33,279 nucleotides of DNA from Sphingobacteriales bacterium (GTDB taxonomy: Bacteria > Bacteroidota > Bacteroidia > Sphingobacteriales > Sphingobacteriaceae): assembly GCA_004292865.1 (NCBI GenBank), contig RDXP01000122.1, positions 1 to 33,279 of the forward strand. Reading direction: 5' to 3'. The notes below the pieces were generated by a model, which was not told the origin of the DNA, did not search any database, and was given only the letters and a program-made list of their open reading frames with translations. Shown here piece after piece: positions 32,206-33,279 of this stretch. Within the stretch, counting starts at the first letter, position 1; every line of letters begins with the position of its first letter. Both the position numbers and the translations under genes were made by a program.

Positions 32206-32327
32206 GGGCGTTCCCCGAAAAGGGGCGGGCTATTCGCTCATAGCTTTTTTTTATTGCCCTCCCTCCAACCCCCAAAGGGGGAGAATGGGCAATAAAAAAA
32301 AGGCTATCCGCTGCTATCCCTAACGCA
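32206..32327. repeat. Family B palindromic repeat, copy 4
   Basis: GGGCGTT (32206-32212), CCCC/GGGG mini-stem, CGGGCTATTCGCTCATAGC, a long stem with TATTGCCC...GGGCAATA containing CCCCCAAAGGGGG, then GGCTATCCGCTGCTATCCC and TAACGC (32321-32326). Same layout as copies at 16361 and 20072, without the CCTGCCTGC palindrome. It is embedded in the hairpin repeats between the monooxygenase-like gene and the leuA-like gene. Confidence 0.7.
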
Positions 32328-32491
32328 TTTGGCAGTGGGCTTTCGGGCAGCGGGCTTCGGGCAACCAGCCTCGGGCAACCCTCCATTTAATTTAGCCCAT
32401 TAGTCATTATGAGCATTTTTAATATGACTGAATTCGGTTACATTAAAAAAAGATTAAGCATTTACTCCCATATTCACATCAAAATATGCAC

Positions 32492-32782
32492 TTAATTTAC
32501 CATCGTATAATGTTCAACAATAGGAAAAGGTGAATAATAATGATGGAGCAATTTTTTCCATTCGATATACTGTTCCGATTGCCTAAAACCAATGGTATGG
32601 CTTTCTAAATTTAGCCAGTTTACCAACAATATGTATTTACTTTCTACTTCCATACATTTTTTTAAGCTATGGTTAATATACCCATCAATCGAACTTATAT
32701 ATTGAGCAGCAATTTTAAAATCACTTTCAAAATTTTGCTCTTCGCCTTTAATTATATGCAATATTGCTACTTCTAAAATCAT
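32492..32782 (-). CDS. Antibiotic biosynthesis monooxygenase (ABM) fold protein
   Basis: A 96-residue single-domain protein of the ABM/dimeric alpha-beta barrel type: MILEVAILHIIKGEEQNFESD, then IDGYINHSLKKCMEVESKYI and LLVNWLNLESHTIGFRQSEQ followed by a last strand. Such proteins include haem-degrading and quinol monooxygenases and many of unknown role. I chose ATG 32782 over a TTG four codons earlier. It lies between leuD and the leuA-like gene, with repeats on both sides, so it is probably carried on the leu transcript. Any role in leucine synthesis is unknown. Confidence 0.78.
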   Translation of the reverse strand: MILEVAILHIIKGEEQNFESDFKIAAQYISSIDGYINHSLKKCMEVESKYILLVNWLNLESHTIGFRQSEQYIEWKKLLHHYYSPFPIVEHYTMVN

Positions 32783-32802
32783 ATTTTTTTTCAACTATTG
32801 GC

Positions 32803-32918
32803 TTCGAGCTTTCGGGCAGCGAGCCACGGGCTTTCTACAATCGGCAAAAGCCCGAGGCTCGAAAGCCCGTTGCCCGTGGCTTTTCGCCCGAAGCCCAATT
32901 GCCCGCAGCCCGAGGCTA
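32803..32918. repeat. GGGCTTTCGGGC-type hairpin repeat, copy 2
   Basis: GCTTCGAGCTTTCGGGCAGC... and CACGGGCTTT at 32801-32835, an 11-base loop, then AAAAGCCCGAGGCTCG... at about 32846-32880, folding into a long imperfect hairpin, followed by further CCCGAAGCCC units. It fills the gap between leuD and the monooxygenase-like gene up to the leuD stop. Confidence 0.75.
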
Positions 32919-32919
32919 A

Positions 32920-33279
32920 TTAAAACGGTCTTGCTTCCGCAAATTCTACAATATCAGCTTTAATGTTTTGTAAATAATCTATATCATCAAAACCATTCAT
33001 CATATTGTCTTTTTTATAACTGCTAATATCAAACGTTTCGGTTTCGCCAGTTTCTAATAAAGTAATGCTTTGCTGGGCAAGGTTAATTTCTAGTTCGGTG
33101 GCTGGGTTTTTAAAAATGGCAGCAAAAATCTTATCCGAAAACTCGGGAGAAACCTGTACGGGTAACACGCCAATATTTAAGCAATTGCCTTTAAATATAT
33201 CGGCAAAAAAGCTAGATACCACGCATCTAAAACCATAATCGTAAACCGCCCAGGCAGCGTGTTCACGTGACGATCCCGA
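32920..33279 (-). CDS. leuD: 3-isopropylmalate dehydratase small subunit (partial, 5' end outside window)
   Basis: C-terminal 119 residues of LeuD, the swivel-domain subunit that with LeuC isomerises 2- to 3-isopropylmalate. The window edge cuts the gene inside the diagnostic SGSSREHAAWAVYDYGFRCV motif, which continues SSFFADIFKGNCLNIGVLPV. The frame stays open to the last base, so this is a truncation by the window and not a broken gene. It is the most upstream leu gene seen here; leuC should lie further out. Confidence 0.95.
   Translation of the reverse strand, partial: SGSSREHAAWAVYDYGFRCVVSSFFADIFKGNCLNIGVLPVQVSPEFSDKIFAAIFKNPATELEINLAQQSITLLETGETETFDISSYKKDNMMNGFDDIDYLQNIKADIVEFAEARPF

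Noticed and set aside
32078-32386. A 102-codon minus-strand open frame rich in P, L, S and R
   Set aside because: It lies wholly inside the GGGCTTTCGGGC hairpins and a family B repeat; the repeated PLPES-type peptide is a by-product of the repeat units.

Overview
The window reads as a chromosomal segment of a Bacteroidota bacterium, most likely of the Sphingobacteriia/Chitinophagia side. The reasons are low GC content, a lack of clear Shine-Dalgarno sequences, repeated matches to the Bacteroidota housekeeping promoter (TTTG, about 19 bp, then TAnnTTTG), and families typical of that phylum: DUF3822 beside rsmD and coaD, DUF6588, a MerR regulator with a cobalamin-binding domain, and a second LeuA-like synthase beside leuB. 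Almost everything is housekeeping. There is no prophage, CRISPR array, rRNA or tRNA that I can see.

Layout. 1-2.6 kb: an AT-rich GNAT acetyltransferase, then the leftward operon DUF3822-rsmD-coaD. 2.6-6.2 kb: a dispersed repeat, two tiny unannotated reading frames, and two leftward envelope genes (a lipid A-type acyltransferase and a FUSC membrane protein). 6.5-8.5 kb: a rightward DUF6588 exported protein and a PLP enzyme. 8.65-11.05 kb: leftward mlaE-mlaF-like ABC genes followed by an rRNA-type methyltransferase. 11.3-13.6 kb: a rightward SDR, a PspC protein and a LiaF-like protein. 13.8-15.7 kb: leftward rpsF-rpsR-rplI, and mtgA beyond a terminator. 16.7-21.1 kb: rightward hisIE-WD40, an ECF sigma factor with a 64-residue partner, nth, a cobalamin adenosyltransferase and a DUF2795 protein. 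21.4-26.1 kb: leftward genes for an S41 protease lipoprotein, a lolD-led operon with two unusual proteins, and a B12-type MerR regulator. 26.2-27.4 kb: rightward tadA and a superoxide dismutase. 27.6-28.8 kb: leftward sucC. 28.9-29.2 kb: a transposase remnant. 29.4 kb to the end: leftward leuD (cut by the window edge), a small monooxygenase-fold protein, a leuA-like gene and leuB.

The most unusual coding feature is at 23.0-25.0 kb. A lolD-type ATPase gene is followed, 6 bp on, by a short ATP-grasp-like protein whose ATP-binding signatures look lost. That gene overlaps by 4 bp a HAD-like protein in which the catalytic residues of all four HAD motifs appear replaced. Together they look like a coupled pair of pseudoenzymes attached to a lipoprotein-export ATPase gene.

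The most unusual non-coding feature is a layered set of intergenic repeats. There are two MITE-like elements with matching ends (about 11.1 and 16.3 kb), further copies of their palindromic core (20.1 and 32.2 kb), short GC-rich perfect palindromes nested inside them, a second repeat family (2.6 and 27.4 kb), and GGGCTTTCGGGC-type hairpins inside the leu operon. Several genes have the promoter -7 box only 3-6 nt before the ATG, which suggests leaderless transcripts.
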